NCBI GenBank assembly: GCA_049599735.1
Contig: JBMYOX010000042.1
Location: 1-30,587 of the forward strand
Direction: 5' to 3'
Length of the DNA: 30,587 nucleotides
From: Pontibacterium sp049599735
Lineage (GTDB): Bacteria; Pseudomonadota; Gammaproteobacteria; Pseudomonadales; Balneatricaceae
The notes under the pieces are model-generated. The model saw nothing but the letters and a program-made list of their open reading frames with translations, did not search any database and was not told the DNA's origin. The translations under genes were made by a program, and so were the position numbers. Of the stretch, positions 23,940 through 30,587 are shown in pieces (within the stretch, counting starts at the first letter, position 1; each line of letters starts with the position of its first letter).

Positions 23940-24509
23940 TCAGAACGGGATATCGTCGTCAAAGTCATCAAAACCCTGCGCAGGGGGCTGCTGTGGCGCA
24001 GGCTGGTTTTGTGGCCTGGAGGCAGGCTGTTGTGGCTGATAATTTTGCTGAGGCGCCGCCTGCTGATAATTTTGTTGAGGAGCCACCTGCTGTTGCTGTT
24101 GCTGCTGTGGCTGTTGCTGTGGCGGCTGATTACCATAACCTGACTGCTGCGGCTGATAACCACCTTCTCCGCCACGGCTGTCCAGCATTTGCATCTCACT
24201 GGCAACAATCTCGGTGGTGTATTTATCCTGACCACTGTTGTCCTGCCATTTACGGGTACGCAATGAGCCTTCTACATAAACCTTGGAGCCTTTACGCAGA
24301 TATTCACCGGCAATTTCCGCCAGGCGATTAAAGAATACAACGCGGTGCCACTCAGTCCGTTCCTGCTGTTGCCCACTCTGTTTATCTTTCCAGCTTTCGC
24401 TGGTAGCGATAGTGACATTAGTCACTGCACCACCGGAAGGCATATAACGAACCTCGGGATCACCACCCAGGTTACCGACAAGAATTACTTTGTTAACGCC
24501 ACGAGCCAT
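23940..24509 (-). CDS. ssb: Single-stranded DNA-binding protein
   Basis: SSB coats single-stranded DNA in replication, recombination and repair and recruits partners through its C-terminal tip. From the ATG at 24509 (GGAG about 8 nt upstream) the protein has 189 residues: the OB fold (about 1-110) starting 'ARGVNKVILVGNLGGDPEVR' and containing 'WHRVVFFNRLAEIAGEYL', then a Gln/Pro-rich disordered linker, then the acidic tip DDDIPF. The linker includes runs of Q and a repeated 'APQQNYQ', encoded by a 27-bp imperfect tandem duplication. The frame is open 37 codons further upstream, but that extension has no homology. Divergent from uvrA, a widespread arrangement. Confidence 0.97.
   Translation of the reverse strand: MARGVNKVILVGNLGGDPEVRYMPSGGAVTNVTIATSESWKDKQSGQQQERTEWHRVVFFNRLAEIAGEYLRKGSKVYVEGSLRTRKWQDNSGQDKYTTEIVASEMQMLDSRGGEGGYQPQQSGYGNQPPQQQPQQQQQQQVAPQQNYQQAAPQQNYQPQQPASRPQNQPAPQQPPAQGFDDFDDDIPF
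24036..24089 (-). repeat. 27-bp imperfect tandem duplication in the ssb linker
   Basis: Two 27-bp units (24036-24062 and 24063-24089) differ at three positions and encode the repeated QQNYQxxAP-type linker segment. A CTG/TTG-rich stretch (about 24087-24121) coding for the Q-run adjoins it. In-frame unit size means copy changes alter only linker length. Confidence 0.85.
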
Positions 24510-24678
24510 GAAAATCTCCAGATAAATGGGTAACTGATGGCCTTCCCTGACCACCCAGGTTAAGGGTTTATAGCCCTTTAGAATACCACAGGGCGAACCT
24601 AAGATAAGTGGGAAATACACAGATTTTTTTCATCTTGCCCTGTAGCGTCTTTAATTAGCGGTATGCTGTAAGATGCCT

Positions 24679-24707
24679 TTTATTAGAGCCTAATAAATCA
24701 TTATACT
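24679..24707 (+). promoter_or_regulatory. uvrA promoter candidate with operator-like palindrome
   Basis: A perfect inverted repeat TTTATTAG-AGC-CTAATAAA (24679-24697) stands 4 bp before a -10-like TATACT (24702-24707). It covers the spacer and part of the -35 position, where the hexamer match is poor, so it could be a repressor or activator site. It does not fit the CTGT-N8-ACAG LexA box. Confidence 0.5.
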
Positions 24708-24735
24708 TTTCGTTTTAGGTCCAGCCGGAGAGAAC

Positions 24736-27561
24736 ATGGACAAGATACTGGTGCGCGGTGCACGCACGCATAACCTTAAAAATATTGATCTGGAAATCCC
24801 CCGTGATCAACTGATTGTGATCACGGGACTCTCCGGCTCGGGTAAGTCTTCTCTGGCTTTTGACACGCTCTACGCCGAAGGCCAGCGCCGCTATGTTGAG
24901 TCACTCTCAACCTATGCCCGGCAATTTCTCTCCGTCATGGAGAAACCAGACGTTGATCATATTGAAGGGCTCTCACCCGCCATTTCCATTGAGCAGAAGT
25001 CGACCTCCCATAACCCCCGCTCGACGGTTGGCACCATCACCGAAATTTATGATTATCTGCGTTTGTTATTCGCCCGCGCCGGTGAGCCGCGCTGCCCTGA
25101 CCACGACCTGCCTTTGGCCGCTCAAACGGTCAGCCAGATGGTGGATCAGGTGCTGACATTACCCGAAGGCAGTAAACTCATGCTGCTGGCACCGGTGGTA
25201 CAAGGTCGAAAAGGTGAGCACTTACATGTATTGGCAGAGATGCGCAGCAATGGTTTTGTGCGGGCGCGTATTGACGGATTGGTTGTGGACCTGGACAGCA
25301 CACCGGAGCTGGATAAGAATAAAAAACATGATATTGAAGCGGTAGTTGACCGTTTTAAAGTACGGGGAGATTTGCAGATTCGCCTGGCTGAGTCATTTGA
25401 AACGGCTCTTAACCTGAGTGATGGCATTGCCAAAATTGCCTGGATGGACGGTGAAGACAGTGATCTGATTTTCTCTGCCCGATTTGCCTGCCCACAATGT
25501 GGCCACAGCATTCAGGAACTTGAACCCCGGATGTTCTCGTTTAACAATCCACACGGTGCTTGTTCAGCCTGTGATGGTCTGGGGGTGAAACAATTTTTTG
25601 ATCCGAATAAGGTGGTGCATGACAGTAGTCTCACGTTGTCGGAAGGGGCTATCCGTGGCTGGGACAGACGCAGTCTGTATTATTTCCAGCAATTAAAGGC
25701 TGTTGCCAGTCACTATGATTTTGATATAGACACACCCTTTAACCAGTTATCTGACAAACAACAGACCGTTGTCTTAATGGGCAGTGGTCACGAGAAAGTG
25801 TCTTTTAATTACCTGAATGACCGGGGTGACTCAGTCAGTAAATCACACCCTTTTGAAGGCGTGTTGAATAATCTCGACCGGCGTTACCGTGAAACTGAAT
25901 CTGAAATGGTACGCGAAGACCTCGCCAAATACCTGAACGTACAACCCTGCCCTGGCTGTCAGGGTAGCCGCCTTAGACGCGATGCCAGACACGTCTTTAT
26001 CGATGGCCAGACCTTACCCGATATCGTTCGACTGCCGATTGGTGATGGCTTCCACTATTTTGAAACCCTGAAACTGGAAGGCAAGCAGGGTGAAATTGCC
26101 GACAAGATTGTTAAAGAGATCAAACAGCGACTTAGCTTTCTGGTGAATGTGGGGCTCGACTATCTGGCACTGGAGCGCAACGCTGATACACTTTCCGGCG
26201 GTGAAGCGCAGCGTATCCGCCTGGCCAGCCAGATAGGTGCGGGCCTGGTGGGTGTTATGTACATACTCGATGAACCTTCTATCGGCCTGCATCAGCGCGA
26301 TAACGAGCGCCTGCTGGGCACCCTGAGACATCTGCGTGACTTAGGTAATACAGTAATTGTGGTGGAGCACGACGAAGATGCTATCCGCATGGCCGATTAC
26401 CTGATTGATATAGGGCCAGGTGCCGGTGTGCATGGCGGACAGGTGGTTGCTCAGGGCAGCACTCAGGAAGTGATGGATTGTGAAGCTTCCCTGACCGGAC
26501 AGTATCTGTCAGGCAAACGTGGCATCCGTATACCCGATGAGCGCCACCCGGTGGATCCTGACAAAATGCTGAGCCTGACAGGTGCCACCGGAAACAACCT
26601 GCAAAACGTTGATCTGGAGATTCCTGTAGGCCTGTTTACTTGCATTACCGGCGTTTCAGGCTCGGGTAAATCAACCCTTATCAATACCACTTTGTATCCC
26701 TTGGCTGCGACTGAGCTGAACCATGCCACAACACTGGATGCCTCACCCTATAAAAAGGTTGAAGGGCTTGATCACTTTGACAAGGTCATTGATATAGACC
26801 AAAGCCCGATTGGTCGCACCCCCCGTTCCAATCCGGCCACTTATACCGGCATTTTTACACCCATTCGTGAACTGTTTTCCGGAACTCAGGAAGCACGTTC
26901 CCGAGGTTACAAACCAGGACGCTTCAGCTTTAACGTTAAAGGCGGACGCTGTGAAGCCTGCCAGGGTGACGGTGTCATCAAAGTTGAAATGCACTTCCTG
27001 CCTGATATTTATGTGCCTTGTGATGTCTGCAAAGGCAAAAGATACAACCGTGAAACGCTGGAAATTAAATACAAAGGTAAGAGCATTGACGAAGTGCTCG
27101 GCATGACCGTAGAAGAAGGACGGCAGTTTTTTGATGCCATTCCTGCACTGGCACGTCGCCTGCAGACATTGATGGATGTAGGACTAAGCTACATACGTCT
27201 GGGTCAGGCCGCTACGACTTTGTCAGGTGGTGAAGCACAGCGGGTTAAACTGTCTAAGGAGCTTTCCAAGCGCGATACAGGCAAAACACTTTATATACTG
27301 GATGAACCAACCACCGGCCTGCATTTTTACGATATAGAGCAGTTGCTGGCTGTACTGAACCGCTTACGCGATCACGGCAACACCATCGTGGTGATTGAAC
27401 ATAACCTGGATGTGATTAAGACGGCTGACTGGATTGTGGACCTTGGGCCTGAAGGTGGCATTAACGGCGGGCATATCATAGCCACCGGCACACCCGAGAC
27501 AGTAGCAGATTGTGAACACTCCCATACCGGACACTTTCTGAAACCGTTGCTCACTCGCTGA
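24736..27561 (+). CDS. uvrA: Excinuclease ABC subunit A
   Basis: UvrA is the damage-sensing ATPase of nucleotide excision repair, which loads UvrB. The 941-residue protein has two ABC modules: Walker A 'GLSGSGKSS' at 31-39 and 'GVSGSGKSTL' in the second half; signatures 'LSGGEAQRIRLASQIG' and 'LSGGEAQRVKLSKEL'; and Walker B 'YILDEPSIGLH' and 'YILDEPTTGLH'. Zinc ligands are C252, C255, C276 and C279 in the first finger and C739, C742, C762 and C765 in the second. GGAGAG lies 5 nt upstream of the ATG. It is a single gene divergent from ssb and convergent with rplQ. I find no consensus LexA box in the 226-bp ssb-uvrA gap. Confidence 0.98.
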   Translation: MDKILVRGARTHNLKNIDLEIPRDQLIVITGLSGSGKSSLAFDTLYAEGQRRYVESLSTYARQFLSVMEKPDVDHIEGLSPAISIEQKSTSHNPRSTVGTITEIYDYLRLLFARAGEPRCPDHDLPLAAQTVSQMVDQVLTLPEGSKLMLLAPVVQGRKGEHLHVLAEMRSNGFVRARIDGLVVDLDSTPELDKNKKHDIEAVVDRFKVRGDLQIRLAESFETALNLSDGIAKIAWMDGEDSDLIFSARFACPQCGHSIQELEPRMFSFNNPHGACSACDGLGVKQFFDPNKVVHDSSLTLSEGAIRGWDRRSLYYFQQLKAVASHYDFDIDTPFNQLSDKQQTVVLMGSGHEKVSFNYLNDRGDSVSKSHPFEGVLNNLDRRYRETESEMVREDLAKYLNVQPCPGCQGSRLRRDARHVFIDGQTLPDIVRLPIGDGFHYFETLKLEGKQGEIADKIVKEIKQRLSFLVNVGLDYLALERNADTLSGGEAQRIRLASQIGAGLVGVMYILDEPSIGLHQRDNERLLGTLRHLRDLGNTVIVVEHDEDAIRMADYLIDIGPGAGVHGGQVVAQGSTQEVMDCEASLTGQYLSGKRGIRIPDERHPVDPDKMLSLTGATGNNLQNVDLEIPVGLFTCITGVSGSGKSTLINTTLYPLAATELNHATTLDASPYKKVEGLDHFDKVIDIDQSPIGRTPRSNPATYTGIFTPIRELFSGTQEARSRGYKPGRFSFNVKGGRCEACQGDGVIKVEMHFLPDIYVPCDVCKGKRYNRETLEIKYKGKSIDEVLGMTVEEGRQFFDAIPALARRLQTLMDVGLSYIRLGQAATTLSGGEAQRVKLSKELSKRDTGKTLYILDEPTTGLHFYDIEQLLAVLNRLRDHGNTIVVIEHNLDVIKTADWIVDLGPEGGINGGHIIATGTPETVADCEHSHTGHFLKPLLTR

Positions 27562-27607
27562 ATAAGCAGGCTTTGCAGCACAGCCTGCAAAGCCTGCAAT
27601 CAAAACC
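27557..27607 (+). repeat. Short dispersed repeat, hairpin copy at the uvrA 3' end
   Basis: A 13-bp perfect inverted repeat, GCAGGCTTTGCAG / CTGCAAAGCCTGC (27566-27578 with 27585-27597), 6-nt loop, begins four bases after the uvrA stop. It has no T-run, and a proper terminator follows 45 bp later. The blocks GCTGAATAAGC, CCTGCAAAGCC and TCAAAACC match the compact copy at 18518-18548. Confidence 0.7.
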
Positions 27608-27640
27608 TTTCCTGAACAGATCACAAATTTCAGGCAATAA

Positions 27641-27666
27641 AAAACCCGGCACAGGCCGGGTTTTTT
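27641..27666. terminator. Bidirectional terminator between uvrA and rplQ
   Basis: CCCGGC-ACAG-GCCGGG (27645-27650 with 27655-27660), with an A-run before and six T after. It ends both uvrA and the alpha ribosomal operon, whose last gene stops about 15 bp away. Confidence 0.92.
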
Positions 27667-27681
27667 CAGGTTTATTACCGA

Positions 27682-28077
27682 TTAATCTTCAGCAGAGTCT
27701 TCGACAACTGCAGATCCAACCGGACGGTCAACCAATTCTACGTATGCCATTGGCGCGTTATCGCCGGCACGGAAGCCACATTTCAGAATGCGAATGTAGC
27801 CACCCGGACGCTGCGCATAACGCGGGCCCAGATCATTGAACAGTTTACCAACAGCAACTTTGCTGCGAGTACGTGCAAACGCCAGACGACGGTTTGCAAC
27901 AGTGTCTACTTTAGACAATGTGATCAGTGGCTCAGCATAGCTACGCAGTTCTTTAGCTTTTGGCAGAGTGGTTTTAATCACTTCATGCTCAAAAAGAGAA
28001 ACTGCCATGTTTTTAAACATAGCTTTGCGGTGCGCACTGGTACGGCTAAAGTGACGACCAGATTTACGATGACGCAT
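27682..28077 (-). CDS. rplQ: 50S ribosomal protein L17
   Basis: L17 is a 50S subunit protein near the tunnel exit. The 131-residue product begins 'MRHRKSGRHFSRTSAHRKAM' and has 'NMAVSLFEHEVIKTTLPKAK', both standard, with 'PGGYIRILKCGFRAGDNAPM' later and a short acidic tail. TAAGGA is about 8 nt before the ATG. Last gene of the rpsM-rpsK-rpsD-rpoA-rplQ alpha operon. Confidence 0.98.
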   Translation of the reverse strand: MRHRKSGRHFSRTSAHRKAMFKNMAVSLFEHEVIKTTLPKAKELRSYAEPLITLSKVDTVANRRLAFARTRSKVAVGKLFNDLGPRYAQRPGGYIRILKCGFRAGDNAPMAYVELVDRPVGSAVVEDSAED

Positions 28078-28119
28078 GATTATAAATCCTTACCAAACTA
28101 GTCAGTTCGAATCGCTGTA

Positions 28120-29124
28120 TCAAGACGCGACTTTATCATCGTTTTTCAAGCTGGCCGGAGGCCAGTTTTCCAAACGCATACCAAGGGACAGGCCTTTAGA
28201 GGCGAGTACATCCTTGATTTCAGTCAGCGACTTCTTGCCCAGGTTCGGGGTCTTCAGCAGCTCAACCTCGGTACGCTGAATCAGGTCACCGATGTAGTAG
28301 ATCTGCTCTGCCTTAAGACAGTTAGCAGAACGTACAGTCAGTTCCAGGTCATCAACCGGACGTAACAGAATCGGATCGATTTCTGGTTCTTCCGGCTCTT
28401 CCTTAGCCTGATCAGCCCCATCCTCCAGGTCAACAAATACAGCTAGCTGTTGCTGAAGGATTGTCGCCGCACGACGGATGCACTCTTCCGGATCGATTGT
28501 GCCGTTAGACTCAATATCGATAACCAGTTTGTCCAGATCGGTACGCTGTTCCACACGGGCACTTTCTACCACGTAAGAAACACGACGTACCGGGCTGTAA
28601 GTTGCATCCAGCTGCAAACGACCTATAGCGCGAGTTTCGTCTTCTTCAGAAGTACGGGCATCAGCGGGCACGTAACCACGGGCACGCTCGACACGCAGTT
28701 GCATGTTAATGCTCGCGCCTTCGTTCAGATGAGCAATCACATGTTCCGGATTTGCAATTTCAACATCCTGATTTAACTGGATATCGCCTGCAGTCACCGG
28801 ACCCGCTTCGCTTTTGCTCAGTGTCAGTGTCACATCGTCACTATTGTGCAACAGGATAGCGACACCTTTAAGGTTCAGAAGGATTTCAATAACATCCTCC
28901 TGAACACCTTCTACAGTGCTGTACTCATGCAAAACACCATCAATCTCTACTTCCGTGACGGCACAACCCGGCATGGAAGAGAGAAGAATGCGGCGTAATG
29001 CATTACCCAGCGTGTGGCCAAAACCGCGCTCCAGTGGCTCAAGAGTCACCTTCGCACGTGTTTTGCTGATTTCCTGTACGTCAATATGACGAGGGCTTAG
29101 AAACTCGCTTACCGAACGCTGCAT
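28120..29124 (-). CDS. rpoA: DNA-directed RNA polymerase subunit alpha
   Basis: The alpha subunit nucleates core RNA polymerase assembly and its C-terminal domain contacts UP elements and activators. The 334-residue product has the N-terminal dimerisation domain ('LEPLERGFGHTLGNALRRIL', 'SSMPGCAVTEVEIDGV'), an acidic linker around residue 240 and the C-terminal domain from about 250, with 'LELTVRSANCLKAEQI', 'GDLIQRTEVELLKTPNLGKK' and 'SLTEIKDVLASKGLSLGM'. R265 and N268 of the E. coli numbering correspond to the R and N in 'VRSANC', so DNA contact residues are kept. It lies between rpsD and rplQ in the conserved order. Confidence 0.98.
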   Translation of the reverse strand: MQRSVSEFLSPRHIDVQEISKTRAKVTLEPLERGFGHTLGNALRRILLSSMPGCAVTEVEIDGVLHEYSTVEGVQEDVIEILLNLKGVAILLHNSDDVTLTLSKSEAGPVTAGDIQLNQDVEIANPEHVIAHLNEGASINMQLRVERARGYVPADARTSEEDETRAIGRLQLDATYSPVRRVSYVVESARVEQRTDLDKLVIDIESNGTIDPEECIRRAATILQQQLAVFVDLEDGADQAKEEPEEPEIDPILLRPVDDLELTVRSANCLKAEQIYYIGDLIQRTEVELLKTPNLGKKSLTEIKDVLASKGLSLGMRLENWPPASLKNDDKVAS

Positions 29125-29150
29125 AGTTCCACCAATAAAGAGTTCAAGAA

Positions 29151-29771
29151 TTACTTGGAGTACAACTCGACGATCAGGTGCTCATTGATATCGGCAGACA
29201 GATCGCTACGCTCAGGAACAGACTTGTAAGTCCCTTCCATTTTGCCAGCATCAACTTCTACCCATTCAACAGAGCCACGCTGAGCGGCCAGATCCAGTGC
29301 GCCTTTAATACGCAGCTGAGTCTTAGCTTTCTCACGAACCGCGACTACATCACCTTCTTTCACCTGGAAGGACGCAATGTTTACGACCTGGCCATTAACG
29401 GTGATTGAACGGTGAGATACGACCTGTCGTGCTTCAGCGCGAGTTGCACCAAAACCCATACGGTATACAACGTTGTCCAAGCGGCCTTCCAAAAGCTGCA
29501 GCAGGTTTTCACCGGTTGCACCTTTGCGACGAGCCGCTTCTTTGTAATACCCACGGAACTGACGTTCCAGCACGCCGTACATACGACGTACTTTTTGTTT
29601 TTCACGCAGCTGAAGGCCGTAGTCGGATAAACGACTGCGGCGCGCGCCGTGCATGCCTGGCACTGTATCTGCCTTGCACTTGCTGTCCAGAGCACGAACA
29701 CCGCTCTTCAAGAACAGGTCCGTACCTTCACGGCGAGACAGCTTGCACTTTGGTCCTAAATAACGAGCCAT
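29151..29771 (-). CDS. rpsD: 30S ribosomal protein S4
   Basis: S4 nucleates 30S assembly on 16S rRNA and, in Escherichia coli, represses the alpha operon by binding a pseudoknot at rpsM. The 206-residue protein starts 'MARYLGPKCKLSRREGTDLF', has 'RRMYGVLERQFRGYYKEAAR' and the S4 RNA-binding domain 'RLDNVVYRMGFGATRAEARQ', and ends 'INEHLIVELYSK'. Only two cysteines (C9 and C32) occur in the N-terminal part, so this is the zinc-free form. The repressor target would lie at or beyond the right window edge. Confidence 0.98.
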   Translation of the reverse strand: MARYLGPKCKLSRREGTDLFLKSGVRALDSKCKADTVPGMHGARRSRLSDYGLQLREKQKVRRMYGVLERQFRGYYKEAARRKGATGENLLQLLEGRLDNVVYRMGFGATRAEARQVVSHRSITVNGQVVNIASFQVKEGDVVAVREKAKTQLRIKGALDLAAQRGSVEWVEVDAGKMEGTYKSVPERSDLSADINEHLIVELYSK

Positions 29772-29786
29772 ATTACTGTCTCCAGA

Positions 29787-30176
29787 TTAAACGCGACGTT
29801 TCTTCGGTGGACGACAACCATTATGCGGGATTGGCGTCACATCGGTAATGTTAGCGATCTTGTAGCCACAACCATTTAAGGCACGGACTGCAGATTCGCG
29901 ACCAGGTCCAGGACCCTTCACAAAAACATCGAGGTTTTTAAGGCCGTACTCAAGTGCAGCCTGTCCAGCACGCTCAGCAGCAACCTGAGCGGCAAATGGG
30001 GTGCTTTTCCGGGAACCACGGAAGCCGGAGCCGCCTGCAGTTGCCCAGGAAAGAGCGTTACCCTGACGATCAGTAATAGTAATGATCGTGTTGTTAAAAG
30101 AGGCGTGGATATGAGCGAACCCGTCCGCTACCTGCTTTTTAACCTTTTTACGTGTGCGATTGCCTGGCTTAGCCAT
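29787..30176 (-). CDS. rpsK: 30S ribosomal protein S11
   Basis: S11 sits on the 30S platform near the Shine-Dalgarno helix. The 129-residue product has a basic N-terminus ('RTRKKVKKQVADG'), then 'HIHASFNNTIITITDRQGN', 'ATAGGSGFRGSRKSTPFAAQ', 'KGPGPGRESAVRAL' and the C-terminal 'DVTPIPHNGCRPPKKRRV', all diagnostic. It lies 25 bp after rpsM and 15 bp before rpsD. Confidence 0.98.
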   Translation of the reverse strand: MAKPGNRTRKKVKKQVADGFAHIHASFNNTIITITDRQGNALSWATAGGSGFRGSRKSTPFAAQVAAERAGQAALEYGLKNLDVFVKGPGPGRESAVRALNGCGYKIANITDVTPIPHNGCRPPKKRRV

Positions 30177-30201
30177 ATTGGGAATTCCTATCGCTTACCA
30201 C

Positions 30202-30558
30202 TTACTTACGGATCGGCTTACGCGGGCCTTTACGAGTGCGTGCATTGGTTTTGCTACGCTGCCCACGTACCGGGAGATTGCGTCGGTGACGCAGACCACG
30301 AAAACAACCAAGGTCCATAAGACGCTTGATGTTCATTGAGATCTCGCGACGAAGATCGCCCTCTACTGTCAGCTTGGAAATTTCACCACGAACATTATCC
30401 AGCTGCTCATCAGAGAGGTCGGCAATCTTGGTACTTGTGGCAATACCACAAGTGTCGCAGATGCTCTGTGCAGTCGTGCGGCCAATCCCGTAAATGTAAG
30501 TCAGAGAAATTACCGCATGCTTATTGTCAGGGATATTGACTCCAGCTATACGGGCCAT
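30202..30558 (-). CDS. rpsM: 30S ribosomal protein S13
   Basis: S13 is in the 30S head and contacts 50S and P-site tRNA. The 118-residue product begins 'MARIAGVNIPDNKHAVISLT' and contains 'YIYGIGRTTAQSIC', 'GDLRREISMNIKRLMDLGCF' and the C-terminal 'RNLPVRGQRSKTNARTRKG'. GGAGT lies about 9 nt before the ATG. It is the first alpha-operon gene in the window; the operon promoter or upstream rpmJ is beyond the edge. Confidence 0.98.
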   Translation of the reverse strand: MARIAGVNIPDNKHAVISLTYIYGIGRTTAQSICDTCGIATSTKIADLSDEQLDNVRGEISKLTVEGDLRREISMNIKRLMDLGCFRGLRHRRNLPVRGQRSKTNARTRKGPRKPIRK

Positions 30559-30587
30559 TCTGTTTACTCCAATTGGGGTTCTTTCGC

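Noticed and set aside
24510..24620. 37-codon upstream extension of ssb
   Set aside because: The conserved SSB start (ARGVNKVILVGN) and a ribosome-binding site fix the ATG at 24509; the extension has no homology.
24510..24735. Search for a LexA (SOS) box between ssb and uvrA
   Set aside because: No CTGT-N8-ACAG match was found by eye on either strand; a divergent site cannot be excluded.
1..30587. CRISPR arrays, insertion sequences, prophage genes, tRNA or rRNA genes
   Set aside because: I saw no regularly spaced repeats, transposase or integrase sequence, or tRNA/rRNA-like segment in the window.

Overview
The window is chromosomal DNA of a gammaproteobacterium, most likely a marine Oceanospirillales/Pseudomonadales-type lineage. 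The clues are a FabA/FabB pair with Pseudomonas-like FabA, minor type IV pilins beside the ileS-lspA-fkpB block, the order ispB/rplU-rpmA-obgE-proB/rpsT/murJ-ribF-ileS, and the alpha ribosomal operon next to uvrA/ssb. Genus is an inference; no 16S gene or other decisive marker is present. Nearly all of the sequence is dense core genome.

Layout. 1-1676 (minus): minor pilin genes fimT/fimU-like, pilV and a pilW cut by the window edge, joined by short overlaps. 1781-6561 (minus): ribF, ileS, lspA and fkpB, ending in a strong terminator; no ispH follows fkpB. 6660-8210 (minus) murJ, divergent from rpsT (plus), which has a near-consensus promoter. 8817-11880 (minus): rplU-rpmA, a terminator, then obgE-proB. 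ispB (plus) diverges from rplU through back-to-back promoters. tpm (minus) and fabA-fabB (plus) follow.

15833-21450 (minus) is a molybdenum-cofactor region: moaA, moaB, moeA, then a translationally coupled run of an unusual acyltransferase-like gene, moaC, moaD and a PlsC-type acyltransferase. moaE is not in the window. A SirB2-like membrane protein gene (plus) diverges from moaA and overlaps tail-to-tail with a solitary RmlD-family reductase gene.

22861-23939 is the one accessory scar. It holds the debris of a type I restriction-modification locus: the first 35 codons of hsdM joined directly to the 3' end of hsdR, which has a further internal deletion. It is followed by ssb (minus), uvrA (plus) and the alpha operon rpsM-rpsK-rpsD-rpoA-rplQ (minus).

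I did not find a clear new biological system. The best leads are (i) the collapsed hsdM/hsdR scar, (ii) a small three-block dispersed repeat shared by the moeA/acyltransferase gap and the 3' end of uvrA, where it forms a 13-bp hairpin, (iii) an operator-like palindrome in the uvrA promoter region, and (iv) the acyltransferase with variant motifs embedded in the molybdopterin genes.
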